Assembly (NCBI GenBank): GCA_016789785.1
Contig: JAEUQE010000013.1
Location: 6,064-70,063, forward strand
Source of the DNA: Bryobacterales bacterium
GTDB lineage: Bacteria > Acidobacteriota > Terriglobia > Bryobacterales > Bryobacteraceae
Direction: 5' to 3'
Length of the DNA stretch: 64,000 nt
The number at the start of each line of letters is the position of its first letter. Within the stretch, counting starts at the first letter, position 1. The position numbers and the translations under genes were made by a program. Under the pieces are notes generated by a model that saw nothing but the letters and a program-made list of their open reading frames with translations, did no database searches and had not been told where the DNA came from. Shown one piece after another: positions 6,818 through 15,823 of this stretch.

Positions 6818-9217
6818 ATGAACCTGTTGCATCACGACATGCGCCTTGCAGTCCGCTCTCTGCGCTCCACTCCCGTGATCACCGTGCTCGCCGTATTGGC
6901 GCTTGCGTTGGGGATTGGCGCGAACACCGCCCTTTTTAGCGTGGTCCGTTCCGTATTGTTGCGGCCGCTTCCTTATGCCGACCCGGATCGTCTCGCCGTC
7001 GCACTTGTGGAGGGAAACTTCCCCGTCGCACCCGTCGACTACTTCCACTGGCGGGAGAAACTGAATGGCTTCCAGGGACAAGTGGCCGCGGCACAAGCCT
7101 GGAGCGCGTCCATCCAAGGCGGGGATCGCCCCGAAGTGGTGCGCGGCATCCGCGTGACACCGTCCATGTTTCCGGTGCTGGGCGTACCGCCAGCGTTGGG
7201 GCGTGCGTTCGCTGACGGTGAGCGCAACACCGTGGTCATCACTCACGGATTCTGGCAGCGCCATTTCGCGAGCGATCCGGCCGTGATTGGCAAGCCGGTT
7301 CTGGTGGATGGCGAGAAGGTCACGATCGCCGGTGTGATGCCTGCCTCGTTTCACTTTGCCCCGTTTTGGGTGACGAATGCCGAAGTAATCGCGCCGCTTG
7401 ATCTCACCTCGCGATCGAATGACCGCAGCGGGCGGTCGCTACGCGTGTTCGCGAGGCTTGCACCAGGTGTTTCCATCGAAGCCGTACAGAGCGAGGTCGA
7501 TGCGTACGATCAGGCCATGCAGCAGTCCTTTGCAGACAGCCACTCCGGCGTGACGCACCGGCTCATCGGCCTGCATGAAAAGACAGTAGGTGGAATTCGC
7601 GCCACTCTTCTTCTGCTGCTCGGCACCGTGAGCCTGGTGTTGTTGATCGCCTGCGCGAACGTATCTCACCTGCTGCTGGTGAAGTCGTCCGGCAGGCGCA
7701 AAGAGCATGCGGTACACCTCGCCTTGGGTGCGACGCCCACCGATCTCCTGCGCAGGTCGATTCTGGAGAGTGTGATTCTCGCCGCGGCGGGAAGCGCCAT
7801 CGGGGCCGCCTTGTCGTCGAGCGCCGTCCGTGCACTGCTGTTGCTGATCCCAGCGTCGGCCTTGCCGCGCCAGCACGAGGTGGCAGTGGATGGATGGGTC
7901 TTGGCCTACGGAGCAGTGGCCGGGCTACTCACAGGCATTGCGAGTGGACTGCTGCCCTCCTGGCAAGCCCTCCGCTCCGATGTTGCATCCGCGTTGCGCG
8001 GGAATTCCCGGGGATCGACCAGCGAGTTGGGACAGCAGTACACCAGACGGCTCTTGATCGCTGGGGAAGTGGCAATTGCTGTCGTCTTGCTCGTGGGCGC
8101 GGGCCTCATGCTTCGCACCATGAGGATGCTGGCCGCAGTGCAACCTGGATTTGACCCGCGGGACGTGGTGACGATGACCGTTCAAGCCAGTGGTTCGCAA
8201 TACGCCGGCGGCCCGGCTCGCATCGCGTTCTTCGATCGCCTGCTAAGGGAGTTGCATGCGGCATCGCCGAACAACGCCATTGCCCTGACTAATCACATCC
8301 CGATTCAGGGGGACCAGTGGCAGTTGGGCTATCAGGTGGGTGGAGAGCCCGAGTCCGCACCCGGCAAAGAACCTCGTGCGATCTATCGCGTCTCCACGCC
8401 CGGCTACTTTCAAGTCATGGGCATTGCGTTGCGGCAAGGGAGGGACTTCACCAAAGATGACGGTACGGCTGCCGCTCCTGTGGTGATCGTCAACGAGTCA
8501 CTGGCGCGACGTCACTGGCCCGGAAAGAGCGCACTTGGCGAGCGCTTCCGAATCGGGCGCAGTGGAGAATGGCGCACCGTGACCGGAGTAGTTGGCGATG
8601 TACGTCAGACATCGTGGACTGATCCTGGAACCGCCGAGTTCTACATTCCCTATGCGCAATCCGGAGCGCACATGTTCAGCTACATGACCATCGTGGCGCG
8701 CGCCGCCAAGGACGCCGCGCGTGTTTCGCAGTTGGTGACGGACGAGGTTCGCAAGCTCGATCGTGCGGTGCCGGTGTCCGCGCCGTTGCCGATGCAACAG
8801 GCAGTGGCCGATCAGCTCTGGCGCAATCGCGTGTCGGCGTGGATGTTCGGCGCATTCTCGATGCTCGCGCTGTCGCTTGCGTGCCTCGGTGTCTACGGCA
8901 TCGCATCGTACGCCGTTTCATTGCGCAGGCGCGAATTCGGCATTCGTATGGCCCTTGGCGCGGATCGCCAGTCACTGCTCTCAATGGTGCTGATTCAGGA
9001 AATGCGTGCGGTATTCATTGGAGGAGCGGTAGGACTTGTTGCTTCGGCCATGCTCGCGCGGTTTCTCGAAGGGCTCGTGTTTGGTGTGGCGGTAACCGAC
9101 ACATACAGCTTCGTAGCCGCTCCAGTGGCGCTGTTGCTAACCGCGGGCCTCGCCGTTCTTGTTCCCGCATGGTCCGTTCAGCGCGTGGATCCTTCTTCGT
9201 CCCTCCGGCAGGAATAA
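6818..9217 (+). CDS. ADOP-type FtsX/MacB permease, 799 aa
   Basis: Duplicated FtsX architecture: membrane helix 1 (VITVLAVLALALGIGANTAL, about 20-40), MacB periplasmic-core domain (about 55-245), three helices (about 260-390), a second helix-plus-core unit (about 410-640) and three final helices (about 675-790). The signature SLRRREFGIRMALGADR precedes the last helices. ADOP (Acidobacterial duplicated orphan permease) proteins lack a neighbouring ATPase, as here: no ABC ATP-binding gene is linked. Unlike the second ADOP in this window, this one lacks the roughly 80-residue cytosolic prefix domain. Probable role: mechanotransmission or export across the envelope with an unlinked ATPase; the substrate is unknown. 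Likely controlled by the PadR at 5540. Confidence 0.92.
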   Translation: MNLLHHDMRLAVRSLRSTPVITVLAVLALALGIGANTALFSVVRSVLLRPLPYADPDRLAVALVEGNFPVAPVDYFHWREKLNGFQGQVAAAQAWSASIQGGDRPEVVRGIRVTPSMFPVLGVPPALGRAFADGERNTVVITHGFWQRHFASDPAVIGKPVLVDGEKVTIAGVMPASFHFAPFWVTNAEVIAPLDLTSRSNDRSGRSLRVFARLAPGVSIEAVQSEVDAYDQAMQQSFADSHSGVTHRLIGLHEKTVGGIRATLLLLLGTVSLVLLIACANVSHLLLVKSSGRRKEHAVHLALGATPTDLLRRSILESVILAAAGSAIGAALSSSAVRALLLLIPASALPRQHEVAVDGWVLAYGAVAGLLTGIASGLLPSWQALRSDVASALRGNSRGSTSELGQQYTRRLLIAGEVAIAVVLLVGAGLMLRTMRMLAAVQPGFDPRDVVTMTVQASGSQYAGGPARIAFFDRLLRELHAASPNNAIALTNHIPIQGDQWQLGYQVGGEPESAPGKEPRAIYRVSTPGYFQVMGIALRQGRDFTKDDGTAAAPVVIVNESLARRHWPGKSALGERFRIGRSGEWRTVTGVVGDVRQTSWTDPGTAEFYIPYAQSGAHMFSYMTIVARAAKDAARVSQLVTDEVRKLDRAVPVSAPLPMQQAVADQLWRNRVSAWMFGAFSMLALSLACLGVYGIASYAVSLRRREFGIRMALGADRQSLLSMVLIQEMRAVFIGGAVGLVASAMLARFLEGLVFGVAVTDTYSFVAAPVALLLTAGLAVLVPAWSVQRVDPSSSLRQE

Positions 9218-9268
9218 GCCGCAAGATGGAACAAAAATGCCCCTGGTCCTGAGGCGAATTTCCGGGGC

Positions 9269-9301
9269 TTGACAGTTCCCACGTTTGTATATAATCGTGG
9301 G
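9269..9301 (+). promoter_or_regulatory. Promoter and palindromic operator of the gntR gene
   Basis: TTGACA (9269-9274) and a perfect TATAAT (9290-9295) with a 15-base spacer. The -10 box lies inside the palindrome CCCACG-N12-CGTGGG (9278-9301), whose core TTGTATATAA is one base off the TTGTATACAA type of site bound by FCD-class GntR proteins. Position 9 bases before the gntR start suggests autorepression. Confidence 0.7.
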
Positions 9302-9309
9302 TACTTTTT

Positions 9310-10011
9310 GTGATGACCTCTATCAGTCCAGATACTGAGATCCGGTTCACACCGGTCCAGGCCCCTACTTTGAAAGGGCGCATCGCATCCGAAATACGGG
9401 GTGCCATTTTACGCGGGGATTTGAAACCGGGCAACCGGATTGTCGAGTCACGGCTCGCCAAGCAGATCAACGTCGCTCAAACCACTGTCCGGGAAGCTCT
9501 TCAGGAATTGGAAGCCGAAGGGCTTGTCGTCAAGATCATCAATCGCGAAACTCACGTCCGTAAACTCACCAAAGCCGACCTTGTGAAGCTGTTCCAGGTG
9601 CGGCTGGAGTTGGAAGGACTGGCCGCGGAACTTGCGCGCGCCAACGCCTCCGGCCACGACATTGAGGATCTCGAAGAAACTGTGGAGCAAATGCGCCGGA
9701 CGGCTCGCCGTCTCGATATCACGGGCTTCTATCGAGCCGACATGGACTTCCATCGCCGCATGTGGGCGATCACGCGCAACGACTTCTTGATCCGTGCGCT
9801 GGAGCCATTGTCGATTGGCCCGTTCGCGTTCGTGCTCGCGGGTGCGCCTCTCCCTGAAACCGTGGATTTCGAGGCCATTGCCGCGGATCATGCCGAAATC
9901 ATCAATGTGCTTCGCGCGGATTCGCCGAAAGCCGCACGCCGTCTGATGGAGCAGAAACTGCGGGCCTGGCATGAGTTTCAGATGCGAAATCTCTCCGCCT
10001 ATCTGACCTGA
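9310..10011 (+). CDS. GntR family regulator, FadR/FCD subfamily
   Basis: 233 residues. Winged helix at about 18-85 (LKGRIASEIRGAILRGDLKPG, then VAQTTVREALQELEAEGLV), then an all-helical FCD ligand domain (about 95-225). FCD metal ligands are present as acidic/His residues: YRADMDFHRRMW contains the usual D-x3-H, with further histidines in ADHAEIINVL and in the final helix KLRAWHEF. The expected effector is a small carboxylic acid or sugar acid. No obvious metabolic operon follows it: the next gene is an esterase with a signal peptide, which may be its target. Confidence 0.9.
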   Translation: MMTSISPDTEIRFTPVQAPTLKGRIASEIRGAILRGDLKPGNRIVESRLAKQINVAQTTVREALQELEAEGLVVKIINRETHVRKLTKADLVKLFQVRLELEGLAAELARANASGHDIEDLEETVEQMRRTARRLDITGFYRADMDFHRRMWAITRNDFLIRALEPLSIGPFAFVLAGAPLPETVDFEAIAADHAEIINVLRADSPKAARRLMEQKLRAWHEFQMRNLSAYLT

Positions 10012-10075
10012 ACCCACCAGGCCAAGCAATCCGTTGGGTATGACGGACCGAGCGCCGTCTTCGGAGAAGCGACCG

Positions 10076-11587
10076 ATGCGACTACTCTTATTGACCACCG
10101 CTGTTGCCATTTCATTCGCGCAGCAACAGCCTTCCACCACCGTTGTGGCGAACGCGGAAATGCAGCCAGCGTTACGCCCGATTGAAGATGTGCCGGGATT
10201 GCCACGTGTTCTGTTGATCGGCGATTCCATCTCCATTGGCTACACGCTGCCTGCTCGCGAAATGCTGAAAGGCCGGGCGAACGTCCATCGCATCCCGGCC
10301 AACGGCGCCACCACCGCGAGGTCGCTTGAGAACATCGAGAAGTGGCTCGGCGAAAAAACATGGGACGTGATCCACGCCAACTGGGGATTGCACGACCTCC
10401 GCATCATGGATGACGGAAAGCACCAGGTGCCCATCGCCACCTACGAACAGAATCTTGAGCAACTCGCCGTGCGCCTGAAGAAGGCGGCGAAACATGTCCT
10501 CTACGCAACCACAACGCCTGTTCCCGAAGGCAAGGTGAGCCCGCCTCGTGTCCCCGCGGATGTCGCCAGATATAACGAAGCCGCGATTCGCGTGATGCGC
10601 CGTCACAGCATTCCCGTGAACGATCTATACGCCGCGATGCAGCCAAACCTCGCCGAGTATCAGCGTCCCGTCAATGTGCATTTCAACGATGCCGGGTCCG
10701 CGTTTCTGGCATCGCACGTTGCGCGGGAGATCGGCAATCTCCTCCCGCAAGCCCAGCCCGCCACTGGCGCCAAGCCGCATGAGAGCTTCCGGTGGGTGAA
10801 CGCGATCCCTTCCATACCCGGAGTGCATCACGCCACCTACTTCAGCCCGATGCATCAGGTGAACGTGGGCTATGCGGTGTATCTGCCGCCGGATTACGAA
10901 CAGTCGCAACGCCGCTATCCCGTCATCTACTATCTGCACGGCGGCCGTCCAGGCGGTGAAAACAAATCCGTGCGCATGGCGGCGACGTTCGACCGGCACA
11001 TTCGCGCGGGCACAGTGCCACCTGCGATTTATGTCTTCGTCAATGGCGGCGCGGTGAGCCACTACGATTACCCGGAGTTGCGGTCATTTGGGGAAGGCTC
11101 TTTCATTCACGAACTCATTCCGCACATCGACGCGAACTATCGCACGATTGCGGCAAAGAACGGCCGCGGGCTCGAAGGCTTCTCCCAAGGCGGAAGAGGC
11201 ACTGCTCGCATCGCATTCAAGTATCCCCAGTACTTCTGCTCAGCCGCACCGATGGGCGGCGGTCATCAACATGAGAAGCGCGCTTCCGAGAATCAGGGCA
11301 GGGAAGGCACCGAGGATGGCTACTCGTTCGCGCCAGGGCATAACACCTGGGATCTGGCCAAGACCTACGCGCTCGGGAAAGAACGTGTGCGGTTGCTGGT
11401 CGCGGTCGGCACCAAGGACTTCAACTACGAAGCGAATCTCGCATGGATGGACCACCTGAAGAAACTTGGCCTGACGTTCGAACGGAGAATCGTCGAGGGC
11501 GTGGAGCACAACGCGCAGAAGGTCTACGATCAGGTTGGCGCGGATGCGATGCGCTTCCACGCCGATTGCTTCGCGGCGTCGCGCTGA
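10076..11587 (+). CDS. Secreted two-domain SGNH hydrolase / esterase D-type enzyme
   Basis: 503 residues from ATG 10076 (MRLLLLTTAVAISFAQQ, a signal peptide); an ATG at 10034 would bury this signal. Domain 1 (about 35-220) is SGNH-like: VLLIGDSISIGYT holds the serine, NWGLHDLR the block III asparagine, and VNVHFNDAGSAF the histidine, but the usual Asp three residues before that His is replaced. Domain 2 (about 245-500) is an alpha/beta hydrolase of the esterase D type: VIYYLHGGRPGG (oxyanion), GFSQGGRG (nucleophile serine), NYEANLAWMDHL and VEGVEHNAQKVYDQ (His). It is likely a periplasmic carbohydrate esterase, deacetylating or de-esterifying plant polysaccharide. The fusion of two esterases suggests two ester types on one substrate (inference). 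Confidence 0.85.
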   Translation: MRLLLLTTAVAISFAQQQPSTTVVANAEMQPALRPIEDVPGLPRVLLIGDSISIGYTLPAREMLKGRANVHRIPANGATTARSLENIEKWLGEKTWDVIHANWGLHDLRIMDDGKHQVPIATYEQNLEQLAVRLKKAAKHVLYATTTPVPEGKVSPPRVPADVARYNEAAIRVMRRHSIPVNDLYAAMQPNLAEYQRPVNVHFNDAGSAFLASHVAREIGNLLPQAQPATGAKPHESFRWVNAIPSIPGVHHATYFSPMHQVNVGYAVYLPPDYEQSQRRYPVIYYLHGGRPGGENKSVRMAATFDRHIRAGTVPPAIYVFVNGGAVSHYDYPELRSFGEGSFIHELIPHIDANYRTIAAKNGRGLEGFSQGGRGTARIAFKYPQYFCSAAPMGGGHQHEKRASENQGREGTEDGYSFAPGHNTWDLAKTYALGKERVRLLVAVGTKDFNYEANLAWMDHLKKLGLTFERRIVEGVEHNAQKVYDQVGADAMRFHADCFAASR

Positions 11588-11599
11588 GCCGTTGCGTCC

Positions 11600-12070
11600 T
11601 TACCGGTGCAGCCCAGGCCAGTTGCGTTCTCCTTCGGCGATCCAGCGGCCCTGATCCTCCACCCACTTCTTCTGCACATCCTTGTTGTAGTTGAGATAGA
11701 GCTTGCCGTCCACGATCTTCCAGGCTTCGGGATCCGCATCGGCCGTGTAGTTGTGGCCGACCGCCCACGCGCAATAGCCGCCGAATTGCGGAGCGTATCT
11801 CTCCGGCGATTTCGCGAACAGGTCGCGGTTCTCGGCGTTCGAGAACAGGAAGGTTGCATTGTTCCACACGTGACTGAATTGCGGCTGCCCCTTCGCTGGA
11901 GCCCCTTGTTGGAAGTACGCCACAACGTCGTAGCCCTTGATGGCAATGCCTCGCCGGTTGGCGTTCACCGGAGCGGCCGCCTTCTGTGCGGTCAGGAGTT
12001 CGTTTGAAGTAAGCAGGCCGATGGTGGCGAGGATGAAGATGCGGCGCGTCGCCGCGAAGTTGCTTCTCAT
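11600..12070 (-). CDS. Exported YHS domain protein
   Basis: 156 residues. N-terminal signal (RIFILATIGLLTSNELLTAQ) then a YHS-type domain: GIAIKGYDVVAYFQQG, the FSHVWNNATFLFSNAENRDLF block, and YAPQFGGYCAWAVGHNYTA. YHS domains sit in metal-associated proteins; a single cysteine (YCAWA) is visible, so it is the YfiH-independent 'GYDxVAYF' lineage seen in many secreted Proteobacterial and Acidobacterial proteins. Function unknown. It is convergent with the esterase gene (13-base gap) and divergent from the SDR gene at 12190. Confidence 0.85.
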   Translation of the reverse strand: MRSNFAATRRIFILATIGLLTSNELLTAQKAAAPVNANRRGIAIKGYDVVAYFQQGAPAKGQPQFSHVWNNATFLFSNAENRDLFAKSPERYAPQFGGYCAWAVGHNYTADADPEAWKIVDGKLYLNYNKDVQKKWVEDQGRWIAEGERNWPGLHR

Positions 12071-12189
12071 GCCAGTTCCATGCCGGTCCGTTCGCGAGAT
12101 ATTCCACCGGCAACGTCTTGCGCCCTGCTATTTGTTGCTGAAGCCCGGTTGGCTCAACTCTCATCCGATGGAGAGGAGGAGATTGGGAT

Positions 12190-12888
12190 ATGGGTTATCT
12201 GAACGGGCAGGCCGTCATTGTCACCGGCGCCAAGGGCGGGCTGGGCACCGAAGTCACGAAAGCATTTCTCGACGCCGGCGCGAAGGTCGCGGGCGTCTCA
12301 CGAACGATTCGCAACGAGGATTTTCCTGAGCCGGGGTTCGTCGCGGTACCGTCGGAAATCACCAGTTTCGATGCTGCCCGTGACGCCGTAGCCCGCGCGG
12401 AGCAGCACATTGGAACCGTTCACACGCTGGTGCATCTAATGGGTGGGTGGGCAGGAGGCCAGTCTGTTGCGGAAACGGACGACGCCACTTTCGAAAACAT
12501 GCTGTCCATGAACTTGCGATCCGCGTTTCATATGATCCGCGCGGTGCTTCCGGGCATGCAGTCGCGGAAGCAGGGACGAATCCTTGCCATTGGCAGCAAG
12601 GCAGCGCTGGAACCGCAACAGAATTCAGGCGCTTACAGTGCGTCGAAGGCGGCGCTCGTGTCGCTGATCCGGACCATCGCGTTGGAGAATCGCAGCCGCG
12701 GGATCACCGCCAATATCGTTCTACCCGGCACAATCGACACCGCGGCGAATCGCGCGGCGATGCCGAATGCCGACGTCCGGAAGTGGGTACACCCGGCGCA
12801 GGTGGCCGCACTACTCGTCCATTTGGCGTCGGAGGAAGCAGCGCAGGTCTCGGGCGCCGTGATCCCGGTCTACGGGCAGGATCTGTAG
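12190..12888 (+). CDS. Short-chain dehydrogenase/reductase
   Basis: 232 residues, the classical SDR size. VIVTGAKGGLGTEV replaces the usual TGxxxGxG glycine loop, LVHLMGG takes the NNAG place, ILAIGSKAALEPQQNSGAYSASKAA provides catalytic Ser, Tyr and Lys (YSASK), and NIVLPGTIDTAANR is the PG motif. It should reduce a carbonyl with NAD(P)H; substrate unknown. A strong GGAGGAGA site precedes the ATG. Not clearly linked to other metabolic genes. An AAGGAGG ribosome-binding sequence immediately follows its stop, so translation probably continues into a downstream small reading frame. Confidence 0.92.
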   Translation: MGYLNGQAVIVTGAKGGLGTEVTKAFLDAGAKVAGVSRTIRNEDFPEPGFVAVPSEITSFDAARDAVARAEQHIGTVHTLVHLMGGWAGGQSVAETDDATFENMLSMNLRSAFHMIRAVLPGMQSRKQGRILAIGSKAALEPQQNSGAYSASKAALVSLIRTIALENRSRGITANIVLPGTIDTAANRAAMPNADVRKWVHPAQVAALLVHLASEEAAQVSGAVIPVYGQDL

Positions 12889-12895
12889 GAAGGAG

Positions 12896-13099
12896 GTGTG
12901 CACAAGATGCGGATTGGAGCTTTTTTTTCGCAACAGGCTATCTGATCCTTGCAGATTTTGCGCCTTATCTTGTAGGGACGTTGTTTCGAGCGGAACCGCC
13001 ATCGGATCGCGGCCCGGAGTTCGTAATCAAAGAGAGGGCATAAGCCCCGGAGATGGAACGGATGCTGGTCCTACGAAGGCCAGCCGGAGGAAATCATGA
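12896..13099 (+). CDS. Possible small zinc-ribbon-like protein (uncertain)
   Basis: A 67-codon frame from GTG 12896, with cysteines spaced CxxCG...CxxC...C (MCTRCGLELFF and DPCRFCALSC), which resembles a zinc ribbon. Its TGA overlaps the ATG of the next gene (ATGA), which favours coupled translation. Against it: the consensus AAGGAGG (12889-12895) abuts this GTG instead of sitting 5-9 bases away; the ATG at the proper distance (12907) reads only 12 codons in another frame. An eight-T run (12922-12929) within the frame is a place where a slip would join those two frames. The C-terminal 35 residues look non-globular. Confidence 0.35.
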   Translation: MCTRCGLELFFRNRLSDPCRFCALSCRDVVSSGTAIGSRPGVRNQREGISPGDGTDAGPTKASRRKS

Positions 13100-13554
13100 T
13101 TGAGGAACTGCGGGACTTACATCGCAGCGTCGTTCGGGGAATGATGATCGGGCTGCCGGTGCTCTTCGTCACAGGTTTGGTGGCCCGAAGCGTTCCCACA
13201 CAGAAAACTACAATTGTGCCCGAGGCAAGATCGGCGCCGGTGATTGTGGAGTGGTCGCGCGTCCGATCGTTTGGCGCTGACGGTGTGATGGTCAAGGCAC
13301 GCTTCAACCAGACCGGCGAGTTCGTGGAACTGGTCTCCACGCGGGACATCGTGGCTCCGGACCTATTTGTCTACTGGGCGCCGGCGGAACCGCTCACCAG
13401 TGAATTGCCGGAACGGGCTCGCCTGCTCGGATCGTTTCTGCCGCAGCGGACGCAGGTCTACCGCATGCACGAGGCCGAGCGCGGCAAGGGGTACCTGTGG
13501 ATCTACAGCTTGGCGCATCGCCAGGTGATCGGCCATCTGCCCACCCAGAAGTAG
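13096..13554 (+). CDS. Hypothetical membrane-anchored protein, 152 aa
   Basis: Unknown family. A single N-terminal membrane helix (MMIGLPVLFVTGLVARSV, about 16-33) is followed by a mostly beta domain of about 115 residues outside the cytosol (VIVEWSRVRSFGADGVMVKARFNQTGEFVELVS... through LFVYWAPAEPLTSELPERARLLGSFLP). The repeated pattern of short strands and the WIYSLAHRQVIGHLP ending suggest a compact beta sandwich. A GGAGGAAATC site lies 4-10 bases before the ATG. Downstream is the convergent ATP-grasp gene. Confidence 0.65.
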   Translation: MIEELRDLHRSVVRGMMIGLPVLFVTGLVARSVPTQKTTIVPEARSAPVIVEWSRVRSFGADGVMVKARFNQTGEFVELVSTRDIVAPDLFVYWAPAEPLTSELPERARLLGSFLPQRTQVYRMHEAERGKGYLWIYSLAHRQVIGHLPTQK

Positions 13555-13569
13555 CGACGCGAAAGCCGG

Positions 13570-14787
13570 TTAGTCTGTCGGCCGTTCCGGTGGCGGCTGC
13601 GAAGTCATGAAATCCTCGCCGACCCGGCTCGCGTAAGACATGAGTAAGTCCTGGACACGCGTGTAACTGGGAGAGCGAAGAATCATTCCCACGTGGTGCT
13701 TCTTACTCATGCGCCACACGACTTCCGGATCATCATAGGCTGAAGTCTCGGGATACTCCTGCTTTGCAAGCGACACCAGCAGGCCGGCATACTCCTCGCG
13801 CAGCGCCGTCACGGCATAGGGCTGCTTGCCCCCGGCGAGTTCCACCTTGGCCCATTCGGCCCACATATTCAACCCTGTGGCCGCCTCTACAAGCTCGGCA
13901 ATGTGCGCGCCGCCCACGCGCGCCGACGTCTCAAGAAAGTACACTTTTCCGTCCTGACGGCTGCGAATGAACTCTGTGTGCGACACGCCTCGCACCAGGC
14001 CCATCGCCTCCATCACCATGCGGTTCTTCGCCAAAATCGACTGCTCTTCCTCCGAGCCGCGCTCCAGAAGCCGTGTCGTGAAGATGCCGCCCTTGTGCGA
14101 CACGTCGAGCGGGGGATGCCCATAACGGCTGGCGACGGCAAAGAGGATCTCGCGCTCATAGAGAATGCTGTCGACGTGATACACCTCGCCGGGCAGATAG
14201 CGCTCCACCAGATAGTAAGATTGCTCATCGCCCAGTTGACTCACCACGTCCCAGAATTCCTGCTGCGAGTGCACCAGCTTAATCCCGATCGCACCCGCGC
14301 TGAGCCGGGGCTTCAACACCCACGGAGCGGGTATCCGCTCAAGGAATTCCTGCACCTTGCGGTGGTTCAGCACATGGATGAAGTCCGGTACGTTCAGTCC
14401 CTTCTCCTGAGCCTGCATGCGCATGGCGAGCTTGTCGCGGAAGTAGCGCGTGGTGGTTTCGCCCATGCCGGGGATGCGCAGATGTTCGCGCAGGGAGGCC
14501 GCCATCTCGAGATCGAAGTCATCCAGCGGAACCAGCCGGTCGATCGCCTGCGTCCGCGCCAGATAGCTGACAGCATTGATCGTATCGGTGCGGTTCCAAC
14601 GCTTTTTCTCGTCGGGCATGTAAAAGATCTCGTCGATGCTCTCCGTGGGCCAATGCGCTTTGTCTTTCAGGCTTTGGGAGGTGAGCAACAACACTCGGGC
14701 GCCCTGACGCTTGGCTTCGCGCAGGAACTCGTGGCCTTTTTCATAGCTTGCGATGCAGAGGATGGTGAGAGAAGCCGACATAGTCAC
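13570..14787 (-). CDS. ATP-grasp domain protein (carboxylate-amine ligase-like)
   Basis: 405 residues; an in-frame ATG six bases later (MSASLTIL) is an equally good start. Pre-ATP-grasp Rossmann region (1-110), then RYFRDKLAMRMQAQEKGLNVPDF, the ATP-binding lysine in APWVLKPRLSAGAIGIKLV, VERYLPGEVYHVDSI, and the metal-binding glutamate/asparagine region HTEFIRSRQDGKVYFLETSARVGGAHIAELV. These are the ATP-grasp elements that form an acylphosphate and ligate an amine or thiol. The SAGAIG loop and the ARVGG block match the biotin-carboxylase/DdlB-like ATP-grasp_4 group. Substrate unknown; a lone gene between a hypothetical and rsmI. Confidence 0.85.
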   Translation of the reverse strand: MTMSASLTILCIASYEKGHEFLREAKRQGARVLLLTSQSLKDKAHWPTESIDEIFYMPDEKKRWNRTDTINAVSYLARTQAIDRLVPLDDFDLEMAASLREHLRIPGMGETTTRYFRDKLAMRMQAQEKGLNVPDFIHVLNHRKVQEFLERIPAPWVLKPRLSAGAIGIKLVHSQQEFWDVVSQLGDEQSYYLVERYLPGEVYHVDSILYEREILFAVASRYGHPPLDVSHKGGIFTTRLLERGSEEEQSILAKNRMVMEAMGLVRGVSHTEFIRSRQDGKVYFLETSARVGGAHIAELVEAATGLNMWAEWAKVELAGGKQPYAVTALREEYAGLLVSLAKQEYPETSAYDDPEVVWRMSKKHHVGMILRSPSYTRVQDLLMSYASRVGEDFMTSQPPPERPTD

Positions 14788-14823
14788 TGAGTCTAGCAGG
14801 ATGCGGGACGGCTGCCCGTGGCG

Positions 14824-15669
14824 CTATTCTTCTTCCACCAGCCGGTACACCTCGCGTTTGGGAAGCCCGCGATCCTTGGCCACGGCTTTGATCGCATCCA
14901 TGCGGCTCATTCCCTGGGCGATGTACGCATTCACGGCGGAGACGGCGTCGCCGGCAGGCGCCGGTGGTGCGGAGGCCTTGCCGATCAGAACCGTGAACTC
15001 GCCGCGGATCGACGGCCGCGCCGCAAGTGTCTCGCGGATGGATTGCGCCGTGCCGCGTAGATACTCCTCGTGCAGCTTGGTCAGTTCCCGCGCCACCACC
15101 ACGTCCCGGCCGCCGAGAACCCCGGCGACGTCTTCCAGCGCTTCGACGATGCGGTGGGGAGTCTCGTAGAAGATCAGCGTCGCGGTGAGGTCCTTCAGTT
15201 TCTCCAATTGCTGAATTCGCTGGTTGCGCTTGTGCGCGAAAAATCCTGCGAAATAGAAGGAGTCCGTCGGCAGACCGCTGGCGCACAGCGCGGCGACGGC
15301 GGCGTTGGGCCCGGGAATGGACGATACGGAAATGCCAAGTGCAACAGCCTCGTGAACCAGCCGGTAGCCGGGGTCGGAAATCGCCGGCGTTCCCGCGTCC
15401 GAGACCAGTGCGACCGATACGCCTTGCTGCATGCGGCTGATCAGGTCGGAGACCCGCGCCTGTTCGTTATGCTCGTGAAGGCTTACCATGGGGCGGCTGA
15501 TCCCGAGATGATCGAGCAGTTTGCGCGTTTGGCGGGTGTCTTCACAGGCGATCAAGCCCGCCTCATTCAGGATTCTGGCCGCCCGCGGGGACAGGTCTTC
15601 CAGGTTTCCTATCGGGGTAGCAACGAGATAAAGCGTTCCAATCACAGGCACGTTAAGGTTTCCCGCCAA
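14824..15669 (-). CDS. rsmI: 16S rRNA (cytidine-1402-2'-O)-methyltransferase RsmI
   Basis: 281 residues. GTLYLVATPIGNLEDLSPRA, GLIACEDTRQTRKLL, LVSDAGTPAISDPGYRLV, IPGPNAAVAALCASGLP and FFAHKRNQR are diagnostic RsmI blocks in order; the SAM site is in the VSDAGTPAISDPG loop. It 2'-O-methylates C1402 in the decoding centre of 16S rRNA. The C-terminal about 50 residues (MSRMDAIKAVAKDRGLPKREVYRLV) are the usual helical tail. Full length and intact. Divergent from the JAMM-like gene at 15824. Confidence 0.97.
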   Translation of the reverse strand: MAGNLNVPVIGTLYLVATPIGNLEDLSPRAARILNEAGLIACEDTRQTRKLLDHLGISRPMVSLHEHNEQARVSDLISRMQQGVSVALVSDAGTPAISDPGYRLVHEAVALGISVSSIPGPNAAVAALCASGLPTDSFYFAGFFAHKRNQRIQQLEKLKDLTATLIFYETPHRIVEALEDVAGVLGGRDVVVARELTKLHEEYLRGTAQSIRETLAARPSIRGEFTVLIGKASAPPAPAGDAVSAVNAYIAQGMSRMDAIKAVAKDRGLPKREVYRLVEEE

Positions 15670-15823
15670 ATCACCGATAGAATAGCTTGAGTCCGCCTAG
15701 GGCCGCAGACTACCATGAACGGTGGTGGCAGCCCGAACGGTACCACCTGGGAGCGTAGCCGCGTCTGTCCGGACCGGAAGACGGCCGCACGTGCGCGGTT
15801 CCCGGGTACAAATTGTTTGCGGG

